Shown piece after piece: positions 7,581 through 15,998 of a stretch of DNA of 64,000 bases (positions within the stretch are counted from its first letter, which is position 1; every line of letters starts with the position of its first letter). Source of the stretch: JAAFJM01 sp964529175 (GTDB taxonomy: Bacteria > Bacteroidota > Bacteroidia > UKL13-3); NCBI GenBank assembly GCA_964529175.1, contig CAZGVO010000001.1:620001-684000 (forward strand), read 5' to 3'. The notes beneath the pieces were generated by a model. The model was not told where the DNA came from and made no database searches. It worked only from the letters and a program-made list of their open reading frames with translations. The translations under genes were made by a program, and so were the position numbers.

Positions 7581-8639
7581 ATGTTAAACAAAGCAAAAAT
7601 ATATTGGTACTGTCAGTTTGGTGGTTGGTTCATTTTTATTTTTATAGAACTTGTTACATATATCAATGTATTTGGTTTTTCAGTTGGTTTATTGGGAAAT
7701 GCTTTAGCTAATTGGATGGCTGGCATTATTTTAACGCATTGTTACCGGCTGTTTATTATAAAAGCCAATTGGTTAAACTTACCTTTACCTAAACTTATTC
7801 CACGTGGCGTTATCATGATTATTTTGATATCAATTCCGCTAACAATTTTAAATGTAGTTTTGGACTTATATACCATATCTAATAGTTCCGAAAGTCTTGA
7901 TATTGAGCACGAATTATTGGCTAAAATTGACTTTAGGGTGTTACCAATTTTCTTTTTCAATTTATCAAAATACGTGTTTTTGTGGGCCATTATGTACCAC
8001 TTTTTTGTGTATTGGGAAAAATTACTCAAAACCGAAACCGACAAATTTGAGCTACAAGCAGTTTTAAAAGAAACGCAATACAATAATTTAAAAACACAGT
8101 TAAATCCTCATTTTTTATTCAATTCATTAAATGGAATCAGAACATTGGTAGATGTTGACCCAGAAAATGCCAAAGAAGCCATAACCAGATTAAGTAGCCT
8201 TTTGCGAGGTTCTTTAAAAATGGAAAAACACAAAACTGTTTCCTTAACCGATGAATTACAAACAGTTAGCGATTATTTAGCTATTGAAAAAATTAGATTT
8301 GATGAACGCTTAAATACCGAATTAGAAATTGCCCCTGAAACTTTAAAAACCAGTTTGCCACCCATGATGTTGCAAACATTGGTAGAAAACGGTATTAAAC
8401 ATGGAATAAGTAACTTAAAAAATGGTGGCAACATTTTAATAAAATCATTTATAAAAAATCAAAATGTTGTTATTCAAATAATTAATAGTGGCCAATACAA
8501 TCCAAAACACGAAAGTTCAGGACTTGGAATTGAAAACACCAAAGAAAGGTTGCGCATTTTATTTGAAGACAAAGCCACATTTAGCATTCAAAACTTAGAC
8601 GAAAAAAACGTATTAACTGAAATAATTTTACCATTATGA
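7581..8639 (+). CDS. LytS-type sensor histidine kinase
   Basis: Four hydrophobic segments occupy roughly residues 10-145. The His-kinase core follows: phospho-acceptor His177 within QLNPHFLFNSLN, an N-box VENGIKHG near residues 269-276, and a G-box GLGIENTKERL near 317-327. This is the LytS/YehU family, usually paired with LytTR regulators. Its stop overlaps the start of the response regulator by 4 bp (ATGA), so the two are translationally coupled. The signal sensed is unknown. There is no periplasmic domain of note. Confidence 0.93.
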   Translation: MLNKAKIYWYCQFGGWFIFIFIELVTYINVFGFSVGLLGNALANWMAGIILTHCYRLFIIKANWLNLPLPKLIPRGVIMIILISIPLTILNVVLDLYTISNSSESLDIEHELLAKIDFRVLPIFFFNLSKYVFLWAIMYHFFVYWEKLLKTETDKFELQAVLKETQYNNLKTQLNPHFLFNSLNGIRTLVDVDPENAKEAITRLSSLLRGSLKMEKHKTVSLTDELQTVSDYLAIEKIRFDERLNTELEIAPETLKTSLPPMMLQTLVENGIKHGISNLKNGGNILIKSFIKNQNVVIQIINSGQYNPKHESSGLGIENTKERLRILFEDKATFSIQNLDEKNVLTEIILPL

Positions 8640-9355
8640 TAAAAACAATCATTATAGACGATGAAAAATTAGCCCGCGAAGGCTTAAAAAACCTTTTAAA
8701 AGAGTTTAACGAAATTGAAATTATTGCTGAAGCAAGCAATGCCGATGAAGGTTTAGACTTAATTGACAAACTAAAGCCTCAATTGATTTTTTTAGATATT
8801 CAAATGCCGGAAAAAACTGGTTTTGAAATGTTAGAAGAGCTAATTGAAACTCCTGCTATTATTTTTACTACTGCCTATAACGAGTTTGCCATTAAAGCTT
8901 TTGAAGTAAATGCACTTGATTATATATTAAAACCAATAGAAACCAGCCGTTTACGCGAAGCCATTGTCAAAGCAAAAAAACAAATAGCTGCTGCTGAAGA
9001 ACAAAAAGGAAATGGAAAATTAGCCGAAGATAGCCAAGTTTTTATTAGAGATGGCGACCGCTGTTGGTATGTAAAATTAACTGATATTCGATTAATTGAA
9101 AGCAACGGAAATTACGCGAAAATATTTTTTGATAAATACCAACCTTTGATTCACAGAACTTTAAACTCGTTAGACGAGCGCTTAAGTCCTAAAATGTTTT
9201 TTAGAGCCAATCGCCAACAAATTGTAAACTTAAATTATATTGACAAAATTGAACCTTTTTTTAACAGTGGGCTTTTATTTTACATGAAAGATGGCTCTAA
9301 GGTTGAAGTTAGCAGACGCCAAGCTGTTAAGTTTAAAGACATGATGAGTTTATAG
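8636..9355 (+). CDS. LytTR-family response regulator
   Basis: The N-terminal receiver domain has the acidic pair DDE (residues 8-10), phospho-acceptor Asp54 in FLDIQMP and the conserved Lys99 in LKP. The C-terminal half (about 140-239) is a LytTR DNA-binding domain, recognisable by IRLIESNGNYAKIFF and FFRANRQQIVNLNYI. It overlaps the upstream kinase gene by 4 bp and the next gene starts 2 bp after its stop. The three genes are therefore one operon. Target genes cannot be inferred from this window. Confidence 0.94.
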   Translation: MIKTIIIDDEKLAREGLKNLLKEFNEIEIIAEASNADEGLDLIDKLKPQLIFLDIQMPEKTGFEMLEELIETPAIIFTTAYNEFAIKAFEVNALDYILKPIETSRLREAIVKAKKQIAAAEEQKGNGKLAEDSQVFIRDGDRCWYVKLTDIRLIESNGNYAKIFFDKYQPLIHRTLNSLDERLSPKMFFRANRQQIVNLNYIDKIEPFFNSGLLFYMKDGSKVEVSRRQAVKFKDMMSL

Positions 9356-9356
9356 C

Positions 9357-9917
9357 ATGAACGAACAATTTTTGGTAAGTGTAAAAAAGCAATTTTTATA
9401 CTACAAATCGCTTGCAGAAAAATCGTTTGATCAAATAGAAGAAAATCAGCTTTTTGTTCAAACAAATGATGACACCAACAGCATTGCGACAATTGTAAAA
9501 CACCTGGCCGGAAATATGCTTTCGCGATGGACAGATATTTTTAACACTGATGGCGAAAAGCCTTGGCGCATGCGCGATGCTGAATTTGAAAACGATTTAG
9601 AAACTAAAGAACAAATGCTCCTTACTTGGAATAAAGGTTGGAGCTGCTTTTTAGAAACACTGAATAATTTACAAGTATCTGATTTAGAACGTATTATATA
9701 TATTAGAAATGAAGGACATACTGTAATGGACGCAATTAACAGACAATTAGCACATTACAGCTATCATATTGGGCAAATTGTTTTTTATTGCAAGCAATTA
9801 AAAGCTGGCACGTGGAACAGTTTATCTATCCCTAAAAACAATTCGAACGCATACAATGATAAAAAATTTGCGCAAGAAAAAAGTATTAAACACTTTACTG
9901 ACAATGAATTGAAGTAA
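9357..9917 (+). CDS. DinB-like / DUF1572 protein
   Basis: This 186-residue helical protein resembles the DinB/DUF1572 four-helix-bundle family of putative metal-dependent enzymes. Candidate metal ligands are the His in IVKHLAGNM and the pair in LAHYSYHIGQIV, spaced as in the family. It is the third gene of the kinase/regulator operon, starting 2 bp after the regulator stop. The last five codons (DNELK) lie within a perfect palindrome that also encodes the last five codons of the convergent gene. The biochemical reaction is unknown. Confidence 0.8.
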   Translation: MNEQFLVSVKKQFLYYKSLAEKSFDQIEENQLFVQTNDDTNSIATIVKHLAGNMLSRWTDIFNTDGEKPWRMRDAEFENDLETKEQMLLTWNKGWSCFLETLNNLQVSDLERIIYIRNEGHTVMDAINRQLAHYSYHIGQIVFYCKQLKAGTWNSLSIPKNNSNAYNDKKFAQEKSIKHFTDNELK

Positions 9918-9939
9918 TGATTACTTCAATTCATTGTCA
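9899..9939. repeat. Perfect palindrome joining two convergent gene ends
   Basis: Two perfect 19-bp arms (9899-9917 and 9921-9939) flank a 3-bp centre. Each arm contains the last five sense codons and the stop of one gene, so both convergent proteins end DNELK. RNA from either strand would fold into a very stable hairpin, but no U-run follows, so it is not a classical terminator. Confidence 0.9.
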
Positions 9940-10601
9940 AAAATTATTCGACTTTCGCCTACCGACAAATCATTTAAATGTACATTTCCAATTCTTACGC
10001 GCTTTAAGCTAGTAACCAAATAATCAAGCTTATAACACATTCGCCTGATTTGGCGATTTAAACCTTGTATCAAAATGATTTTAAAAGTAAAATCGTCCAT
10101 TCTTTGAACAAAACAAGGCAGCGTAACTTGTCCTAATATTTCAACTCCCCTACTCATTTTTAAAATAAAATCATCTGTAATTGCTTTATTTACAGTAACT
10201 AAATATTCTTTTTCTACTTCGCTTTTAGGATTAATGGTTTTGTTAAATAAATAACCATCGTTGGTTAAAATGAGCAATCCTTCCGATTCTTTGTCAAGCC
10301 TACCAACAGGAAAAAGTTTTTCATCAAAGTTGATTAATTGCTTTAAGTTATTGGGTATTTCAGGGTTTAAAGTACACTCTATTCCACGTGGTTTATGTAA
10401 TGCGACATAAATTATTTTTTTGCCTTCCTGAATAATTTCTCCATTCAGTTCTACCCTATCCGTTTCTTTTATTAAAATGTTATCGTTCACATTTACAGCA
10501 TTTACCAGCACCACGTTAGCTGCAATTATTTCTTTTGCCTTAGCATTTGAAATCTGCATTTTTTTAACCAATAAATATTGCAACTTATCTCTATAAGACA
10601 T
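9921..10601 (-). CDS. rRNA pseudouridine synthase (RsuA/RluF-like)
   Basis: An N-terminal S4 RNA-binding domain (to about residue 60) is followed by the RsuA-type catalytic domain. The motif PVGRLDKESEGLLILTNDG holds the catalytic Asp. LNRQIRRMCYKLDYLV is the conserved RQIRRM block. It should convert a uridine in rRNA to pseudouridine. RluF (23S) is the closest recognisable type, but the target is not certain. I use the ATG at 10601 (MSYRDKLQYLL), since a longer TTG start at 10640 would only add an unusual 13-residue leader. Confidence 0.88.
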   Translation of the reverse strand: MSYRDKLQYLLVKKMQISNAKAKEIIAANVVLVNAVNVNDNILIKETDRVELNGEIIQEGKKIIYVALHKPRGIECTLNPEIPNNLKQLINFDEKLFPVGRLDKESEGLLILTNDGYLFNKTINPKSEVEKEYLVTVNKAITDDFILKMSRGVEILGQVTLPCFVQRMDDFTFKIILIQGLNRQIRRMCYKLDYLVTSLKRVRIGNVHLNDLSVGESRIIFDNELK

Positions 10602-11305
10602 TTTATAAAACGAATTAGCTTTTGAGCAAAATAAATACAAAATTTAGCTGTAAACCCATGTAAGATAAAAAACTAACATTTTTATAGTTAAAAGGATTAG
10701 TAAAGCCTTATAAACATTAAGTAAAGAGCTAGCGCGACAATCAAAAAAAAATTTTAAACAATTTGAATAATAATAAATGGTAGTTTTTCATTATTTGAAG
10801 CCAATTCTCGTATAAAATAATGACATTTTTAAATATTTTGATAAAAACATTTCATTTTTTTAAGTTTTGGTCACTTTTATACTTTCAAAATATTACAATA
10901 TTACTAACGATTATTGACACTCAAATTAGCCATTTTAAGCTTATGAATTTACACCATATCATTTATTCTAGACTCAATCAATAACTATCAAAAAAGTGTC
11001 TTAAATCGAAGAAAAAAGGCTTATCAATTAAACTATTTATAATGAATTTAAGAAACGCGACATTTAAACCTAACAGTTGTTAGTTTGTAAAACAAATTGG
11101 AAATAAATAAGGATTATGATATAAAGAAAATTACCAAAACAACTATTTGGTTCATTTTGTGTTCATTAAGTAAATTGTACATAGAACGTAAAATTTTCAA
11201 TAAAAATATACACGTTTTAAAAATGTGCGTTTAAGTGTTAGGTAATCAATGTACAAATTGCTTTTATCACTACTATTTTCGCATAGTACATAAAGAAAAA
11301 ATATT
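10602..11305. other. AT-rich intergenic region
   Basis: About 700 bp with no credible coding sequence, strongly AT-rich with many A and T runs. It separates two divergent transcription units. It contains a small palindrome (CTAACA-gt-TGTTAG, 11070-11083) and a GCGACATTTAA motif that recurs in other gaps. I found no convincing DnaA boxes or tRNA, and no exact TTG/TAnnTTTG promoter for the downstream peptidase. Confidence 0.6.
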
Positions 11306-12550
11306 TTGATCAAGTATAATCAATATCAATTGCCGAATGGCTTAACTGTAATTCATCATTTTGATGATAGCACACAACTTTGTGTTTTAAATTTACTTTA
11401 TAATGTAGGTTCAAAACACGAAAATCCTAACAAAACGGGCTTTGCGCATTTGTTTGAGCATTTAATGTTTGGCGGTTCTATCAACATTGAAGATTTTGAT
11501 ACCGAGCTTCAAGACGCTGGAGGTGAAAGCAACGCATTCACCAGTAACGATATAACCAATTATTACTTAACACTTCCTGAAAATAACATAGAAACAGGCT
11601 TTTGGCTCGAAAGCGATAGAATGTTAAGTCTGGACTTTAACCAGGAAAGTTTAGATATTCAGCGCAATGTTGTTATTGAAGAATTTAAAGAAAGATACCT
11701 GAATCAACCTTATGGCGATGTGTGGTTAAAAATTTTGCCGTTGGCTTATAAAGTTCATCCTTATAGTTGGCCTACCATTGGTAAAGAAATTAGCCATATT
11801 GAAAATGCGACACTTGATGATGTAAAAGCCTTTTTTAAAAACTTTTATTGCCCAAATAATGCCGTATTAGTTATTGCCGGAAATATTGATTTTGAAAAAT
11901 GTAAAGCATTGGTTAGTAAATGGTTTGAACCAATTCCAACTCAAAATTACGTGAAACCTAATTATGGACAAGAACCCATTCAAACTGAAGCGAGATATGA
12001 AACAGTTTATGCTGATGTACCAGCAAACATGATTGTAAAAGCCTATCACATGCCTGCTAGAACAGATGAAAAATATTATGCAGCAGATATGTTAACTGAT
12101 ATTTTGGGAGCAGGTAAATCATCAAGATTTTACACTGAATTGGTTAAAAATAAAAACCTATTTAGCGAATTAGATGCCTATATCAGTGGCGATGTGGAAG
12201 CTGGATTATTGATGATTGAAGGAAAAATAAGTGAAGGTGTTTCTATCGAAAGTGCAGAAAAAGCTATTTTAGATTTATTGGAAAACTTTAAACAAAATGG
12301 AGTAGGAGAGGGTGAGTTAACCAAAATAAAAAACAAGTCGGAAACCAATATTCGATTCAATGATATGACTGCACTTAACAAAGCCATGAAATTAGCTTAT
12401 GCGTGGGTTTTAGGCGATGTAGAATTGGTTAATAAGGAAATTGATTTATACTTAAAAGTAACTCAGGAAGACATATTAAAAGCCGCTAACGAAATAATTA
12501 CACCTAACAATTGTTCAACCCTATATTACCTTTCAAACCATGCTAAATAG
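11306..12550 (+). CDS. M16-family zinc peptidase, catalytic subunit
   Basis: The inverted zinc motif HxxEH appears as H48-L-F-E-H52, followed later by the conserved IEEFKERY region containing the third ligand. The 414-residue length is one M16 A+B domain pair. It overlaps by 11 bp with a second M16 gene lacking HxxEH. The two probably form a heterodimeric processing protease, as in other two-subunit bacterial M16 enzymes. There is no signal peptide. The start is TTG at 11306: the first in-frame ATG lies within or after the active-site helix and would destroy the enzyme. Confidence 0.93.
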   Translation: MIKYNQYQLPNGLTVIHHFDDSTQLCVLNLLYNVGSKHENPNKTGFAHLFEHLMFGGSINIEDFDTELQDAGGESNAFTSNDITNYYLTLPENNIETGFWLESDRMLSLDFNQESLDIQRNVVIEEFKERYLNQPYGDVWLKILPLAYKVHPYSWPTIGKEISHIENATLDDVKAFFKNFYCPNNAVLVIAGNIDFEKCKALVSKWFEPIPTQNYVKPNYGQEPIQTEARYETVYADVPANMIVKAYHMPARTDEKYYAADMLTDILGAGKSSRFYTELVKNKNLFSELDAYISGDVEAGLLMIEGKISEGVSIESAEKAILDLLENFKQNGVGEGELTKIKNKSETNIRFNDMTALNKAMKLAYAWVLGDVELVNKEIDLYLKVTQEDILKAANEIITPNNCSTLYYLSNHAK

Positions 12551-13820
12551 AACACAAGTACCATTTGCTACTGAAATTACGAATATAAAAATTAAGGAAG
12601 CGGTTGAAAATACCTTACAAAATGGAATAAAAGTTTATGCCATTAATGCGGGAAATGAAGAGGTTTTAAAGCTAGATTTTGTGTTTAATGCAGGAGCTAT
12701 AGCCCAGCAAATAAAGGGGCAAGCAAATTTTACAGCCAAAATGTTAAGTGAAGGAACTAGTAAATACTCTGCCGCAGAAATAGCTGAAAAACTAGACTTT
12801 TATGGTGCCTATTTTCAAGCAAAAAGTGGTACCGATGAAGCCACACTCACCTTGTATTGTATCAATAAACACTTGGCTAATTGTTTGCCATTTATTATTG
12901 AAATAATTACAGATAGTATTTTTCCTGAAAAAGATTTAGCTATTTTAAAGAAAAATACCATCCAAAACTTAATAGTTAATGAAGAAAGAAATTCTTATTT
13001 AGCTAGGAGAGCTTTCAATCAATCATTGTTTGGAAATACTGTTTACGGAAGTTTTTCTACCAAGGAAGATATTCAGAATATTGACAGAAATGATTTAGTA
13101 AATTTTTACAAAACACATTATCAGCAAGGAATCAAGTATATTATCGTTTCTGGTTTTGTTAATAATACAGTAATAAACACCATTTCAAGCAATTTTGGAA
13201 CTAGCACATTTTCAAAAAATTCTGATTTAAAAACTTCTTATCAAGGTAAAACGTTTGTACAAGAAAATATTTTTATAGAAAAAACATCATCAGTTCAAAG
13301 TGCCATTAGAATTGGTAAAAAATTATTCAATCGAAATAACCCTGATTTTAGAGAAATACAGTTATTAAACTTAATTCTTGGTGGTTATTTTGGATCACGA
13401 TTAATGAAAAATATTCGAGAAGAAAAAGGGCTTACTTACGGTATATATTCAGCAATTGAAGCATATCCAAATGATGCATGCTGGTATATAGATACAGAAA
13501 TAAATAATGATTTATGTGAACAAGGAATAGAAGAAATCTATAAAGAAGTAAATAAACTACGTACTGAAAAAATAGGAACTGATGAGTTGAGAGTTGCTAA
13601 AAACTATCTTTTAGGATCATTTTTAAGAAGTATAGATGGCCCATTTAGCTTAGCAGATAGATTTAAAATACTACAAGATTATAACTTAACTTATCAATAT
13701 TATTACGAGTATATTGAGATTATAAAGAATAGTACCCCTGAAAGATTAATAGAACTTGCCGATAAATATTTAAATGAAGAAACTTTTACAAAAGTAAGAG
13801 TAGGCGCTAATACTAAATGA
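12540..13820 (+). CDS. M16-family peptidase, non-catalytic partner
   Basis: This 426-residue paralogue has the M16 fold but no HxxEH motif where the catalytic helix should be (QANFTAKMLSEGTSKYSAAEI). The C-terminal half retains the R/Y substrate-binding block, seen as REEKGLTYGIYS. It is likely the partner subunit of the preceding enzyme. It overlaps that gene by 11 bp upstream and the type IX cargo gene by 4 bp downstream, so the three are cotranscribed. Confidence 0.92.
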   Translation: MLNRTQVPFATEITNIKIKEAVENTLQNGIKVYAINAGNEEVLKLDFVFNAGAIAQQIKGQANFTAKMLSEGTSKYSAAEIAEKLDFYGAYFQAKSGTDEATLTLYCINKHLANCLPFIIEIITDSIFPEKDLAILKKNTIQNLIVNEERNSYLARRAFNQSLFGNTVYGSFSTKEDIQNIDRNDLVNFYKTHYQQGIKYIIVSGFVNNTVINTISSNFGTSTFSKNSDLKTSYQGKTFVQENIFIEKTSSVQSAIRIGKKLFNRNNPDFREIQLLNLILGGYFGSRLMKNIREEKGLTYGIYSAIEAYPNDACWYIDTEINNDLCEQGIEEIYKEVNKLRTEKIGTDELRVAKNYLLGSFLRSIDGPFSLADRFKILQDYNLTYQYYYEYIEIIKNSTPERLIELADKYLNEETFTKVRVGANTK

Positions 13821-15556
13821 TAAAAAAACTTTACATATTATTTCTTTTATTTATTACAGCAAATATTGCTCAGGCACAATATTGCTCAAAATTAAGAAGA
13901 ATATGTAGAGCAAATTTAAATAATGTTATTTTTTGGAACTATAATCAAAATGTTCCATGTGGAACATTTAAAGAATACAGAATATATGGAAGAGATAAAA
14001 TATCAAATCCATATACTTTACTTAATACTGAAACAAACCAAAACATAACAAATTGGAGTCATTTAAATGCAAACATACCTAGTAATAAAAACTGGGATTA
14101 TTATGTGGAAACTGTTTTTAATTGTTCAGGCATAGATAATTTATGTTATTCGGATACTCAAAATGTATCCGAATTTTATTTATCTAAAAGTAAAATAGCC
14201 TATGTATCGGTTGATATATTGACCAATAAACCAATAATAGTTTGGGAACAAAATACATTTCCTAGTTTTTGGTATGTAGATTTGTTTAATGACAATGCAA
14301 TAAAAACAGGTATTATAGATACTTTTTTTATTGATAATGTTACTGGACTAAATCCTAAATCAGGTAGTTTAAAATATGTAATAGCGGCAGTTGATAGCTG
14401 CACCAAAAGATGGGATTATCTTCCAGAAGACTATCATTATACCATTTACAATACAGCTACCATTGATACATGTTTAAATAGAGTCAGCCTAAATTGGACA
14501 AAGTATATCGGTTGGGGTAATAATATAAAATACTACTATATTTATAAAAATGTTAATGGTTCAGGTTTTCAATTAATTGATAGTGTTTCAAATACAACAA
14601 CCAATTATATTGATAAAATAAATAGCAATGAAACTGTTGATTATTATATAATGGCAGTAAATATTATAAATGAAAAATATAAAAGTAATTCAAACTTAGT
14701 AACATTGGTATCTGGCAAAAGAATTGCAAATCATGATTTAAAAATAAATTATGTAACTTTAAATAATTACATCAATATAAATATAAACTTTAATCAATTC
14801 TCGGATATTGACTCAATACAAATTTTAAAATCAAATAATAACCAAACTTATTTATTATTTAAAAAAGTAAAAACTACAAATTCTCCATTAAATGAAATAG
14901 ATAATAGCGAAGATGGAAATAGAAGAGTATACTATTATTTAGTTTCTAAAAATTCTTGTAATCAATGGGGCGATACAACCAAAATTTCTAGTAATATATA
15001 TTTAGAACAACAAGAAGAAATAACAGAAAATAAACTGTGGTGGAATACATATTCCACGTGGAACAGTGGTATAGAAAAATACGTAATATACAGAGAAACA
15101 AGGCTTAACGCACAAATAATTAATCCTTTTTCACAAAGATACGTTGGAATAGATACTAACTATAAGGATAATATAGGCGATAATACTATTGATGGTTCTA
15201 CATTATGTTATAAGGTTATCGGTACTGAAAACATAAGTGGTCATACCAGTCAATCAAATACTGTATGTATTGTTGGAGGAATGAAAGTTTATTTTCCAGA
15301 TGGAGTTATTGCAAGAAATTCTTCTAATGTTTTTAAACCCATTGGTGTTTATATAGATTATAAAAAATCTAAAATGTATATTTATAACAGGTGGGGTAAA
15401 TTAGTTAAAGAAATAACTGATTTAAATATTGGATGGGATTTAACCGATGAAAACAATAATTTTGCAGAAACAAATACCTACGTATATGATGCAAAAATGG
15501 TTGGATTAGATGGAAAAGAAATAAACAAATCAGGAACTATAACAGTTATAAGATGA
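13817..15556 (+). CDS. Secreted protein with type IX (gliding-type) C-terminal domain
   Basis: A signal peptide (MIKKLYILFLLFITANIAQA) precedes about 460 residues of repeated Ig/fibronectin-like beta segments (patterns such as YYYIYKNVNGSGFQLIDSV). The C-terminal ~85 residues (YIYNRWGKLVKEITD...GWDLTDENN...YVYDAKMVGLDGKE) match the gliding-motility-associated, type B sorting domain. That domain targets proteins to the type IX secretion system, and the protein should be surface-exposed or released. The gene carries two of the three parS-like palindromes. It overlaps its neighbours by 4 bp on each side. Confidence 0.88.
   Translation: MIKKLYILFLLFITANIAQAQYCSKLRRICRANLNNVIFWNYNQNVPCGTFKEYRIYGRDKISNPYTLLNTETNQNITNWSHLNANIPSNKNWDYYVETVFNCSGIDNLCYSDTQNVSEFYLSKSKIAYVSVDILTNKPIIVWEQNTFPSFWYVDLFNDNAIKTGIIDTFFIDNVTGLNPKSGSLKYVIAAVDSCTKRWDYLPEDYHYTIYNTATIDTCLNRVSLNWTKYIGWGNNIKYYYIYKNVNGSGFQLIDSVSNTTTNYIDKINSNETVDYYIMAVNIINEKYKSNSNLVTLVSGKRIANHDLKINYVTLNNYINININFNQFSDIDSIQILKSNNNQTYLLFKKVKTTNSPLNEIDNSEDGNRRVYYYLVSKNSCNQWGDTTKISSNIYLEQQEEITENKLWWNTYSTWNSGIEKYVIYRETRLNAQIINPFSQRYVGIDTNYKDNIGDNTIDGSTLCYKVIGTENISGHTSQSNTVCIVGGMKVYFPDGVIARNSSNVFKPIGVYIDYKKSKMYIYNRWGKLVKEITDLNIGWDLTDENNNFAETNTYVYDAKMVGLDGKEINKSGTITVIR
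13951..13966. other. parS-like site 1
   Basis: TGTTCCATGTGGAACA matches the bacterial parS consensus TGTTnCACGTGnAACA except for one central base. It lies inside the coding sequence of the type IX cargo protein. Confidence 0.6.
15050..15065. other. parS-like site 2
   Basis: TATTCCACGTGGAACA differs from TGTTnCACGTGnAACA at one outer base and keeps the full CACGTG core. It also lies inside the type IX cargo gene. Confidence 0.65.
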
Positions 15557-15969
15557 TGATATACTATAATAATATAGATAATAAATATATAATTAAAGAA
15601 AAAAGAAAAATAAATAGTTGGATTAAATTATGTATAGCTGAAGAAGGAAAAGAAATAAATACTATCTCATTTAATCTGTGTAGTGATGAATATATTTTAC
15701 AACTAAATAATGAAGCACTACAACATGATTATTACACCGATATAATTACTTTTGAATTGAACGAAAAAAATGAACCAATTGAAGGTGATATATATATAAG
15801 CATTGATAGGGTAAAAGATAATGCTAAAACTTTAAAAATATCTTTCATAAATGAATTACAAAGAGTACTAATTCATGGGGTTTTACATTTATGCGGCTAT
15901 AAAGATAAAAGTACTAAAGAAGAAAAACAGATGCGTGAAAAAGAAAACTATTATTTAAATAAAATATAA
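15553..15969 (+). CDS. ybeY: Endoribonuclease YbeY (rRNA maturation)
   Basis: YbeY is a zinc metalloprotein involved in 16S rRNA 3' processing and ribosome quality control. The family signature HGxLHLxGY is present (HGVLHLCGYKDKS). The position of the usual third His ligand is Asp here (GYKD), a variant I associate with Bacteroidota. The protein is 138 residues, slightly short but complete. It overlaps the upstream gene by 4 bp and lies 29 bp before mnmG, with a parS-like palindrome in the gap. Confidence 0.93.
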   Translation: MMIYYNNIDNKYIIKEKRKINSWIKLCIAEEGKEINTISFNLCSDEYILQLNNEALQHDYYTDIITFELNEKNEPIEGDIYISIDRVKDNAKTLKISFINELQRVLIHGVLHLCGYKDKSTKEEKQMREKENYYLNKI

Positions 15970-15970
15970 A

Positions 15971-15986
15971 AGTTCCACGTGGAACA
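15971..15986. other. parS-like site 3
   Basis: AGTTCCACGTGGAACA keeps the whole core of TGTTnCACGTGnAACA with one outer mismatch. It is a near-perfect palindrome in the gap between ybeY and mnmG. mnmG (gidA) is often close to the chromosome origin. Confidence 0.75.
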
Positions 15987-15998
15987 AGGAGAAAAATA

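Noticed and set aside
7800..7807. Further parS sites at CACGTG cores (7800, 9808, 10384, 42258)
   Set aside because: Only the core or one half matches; the outer bases of TGTTnCACGTGnAACA are missing and all lie in coding sequence.
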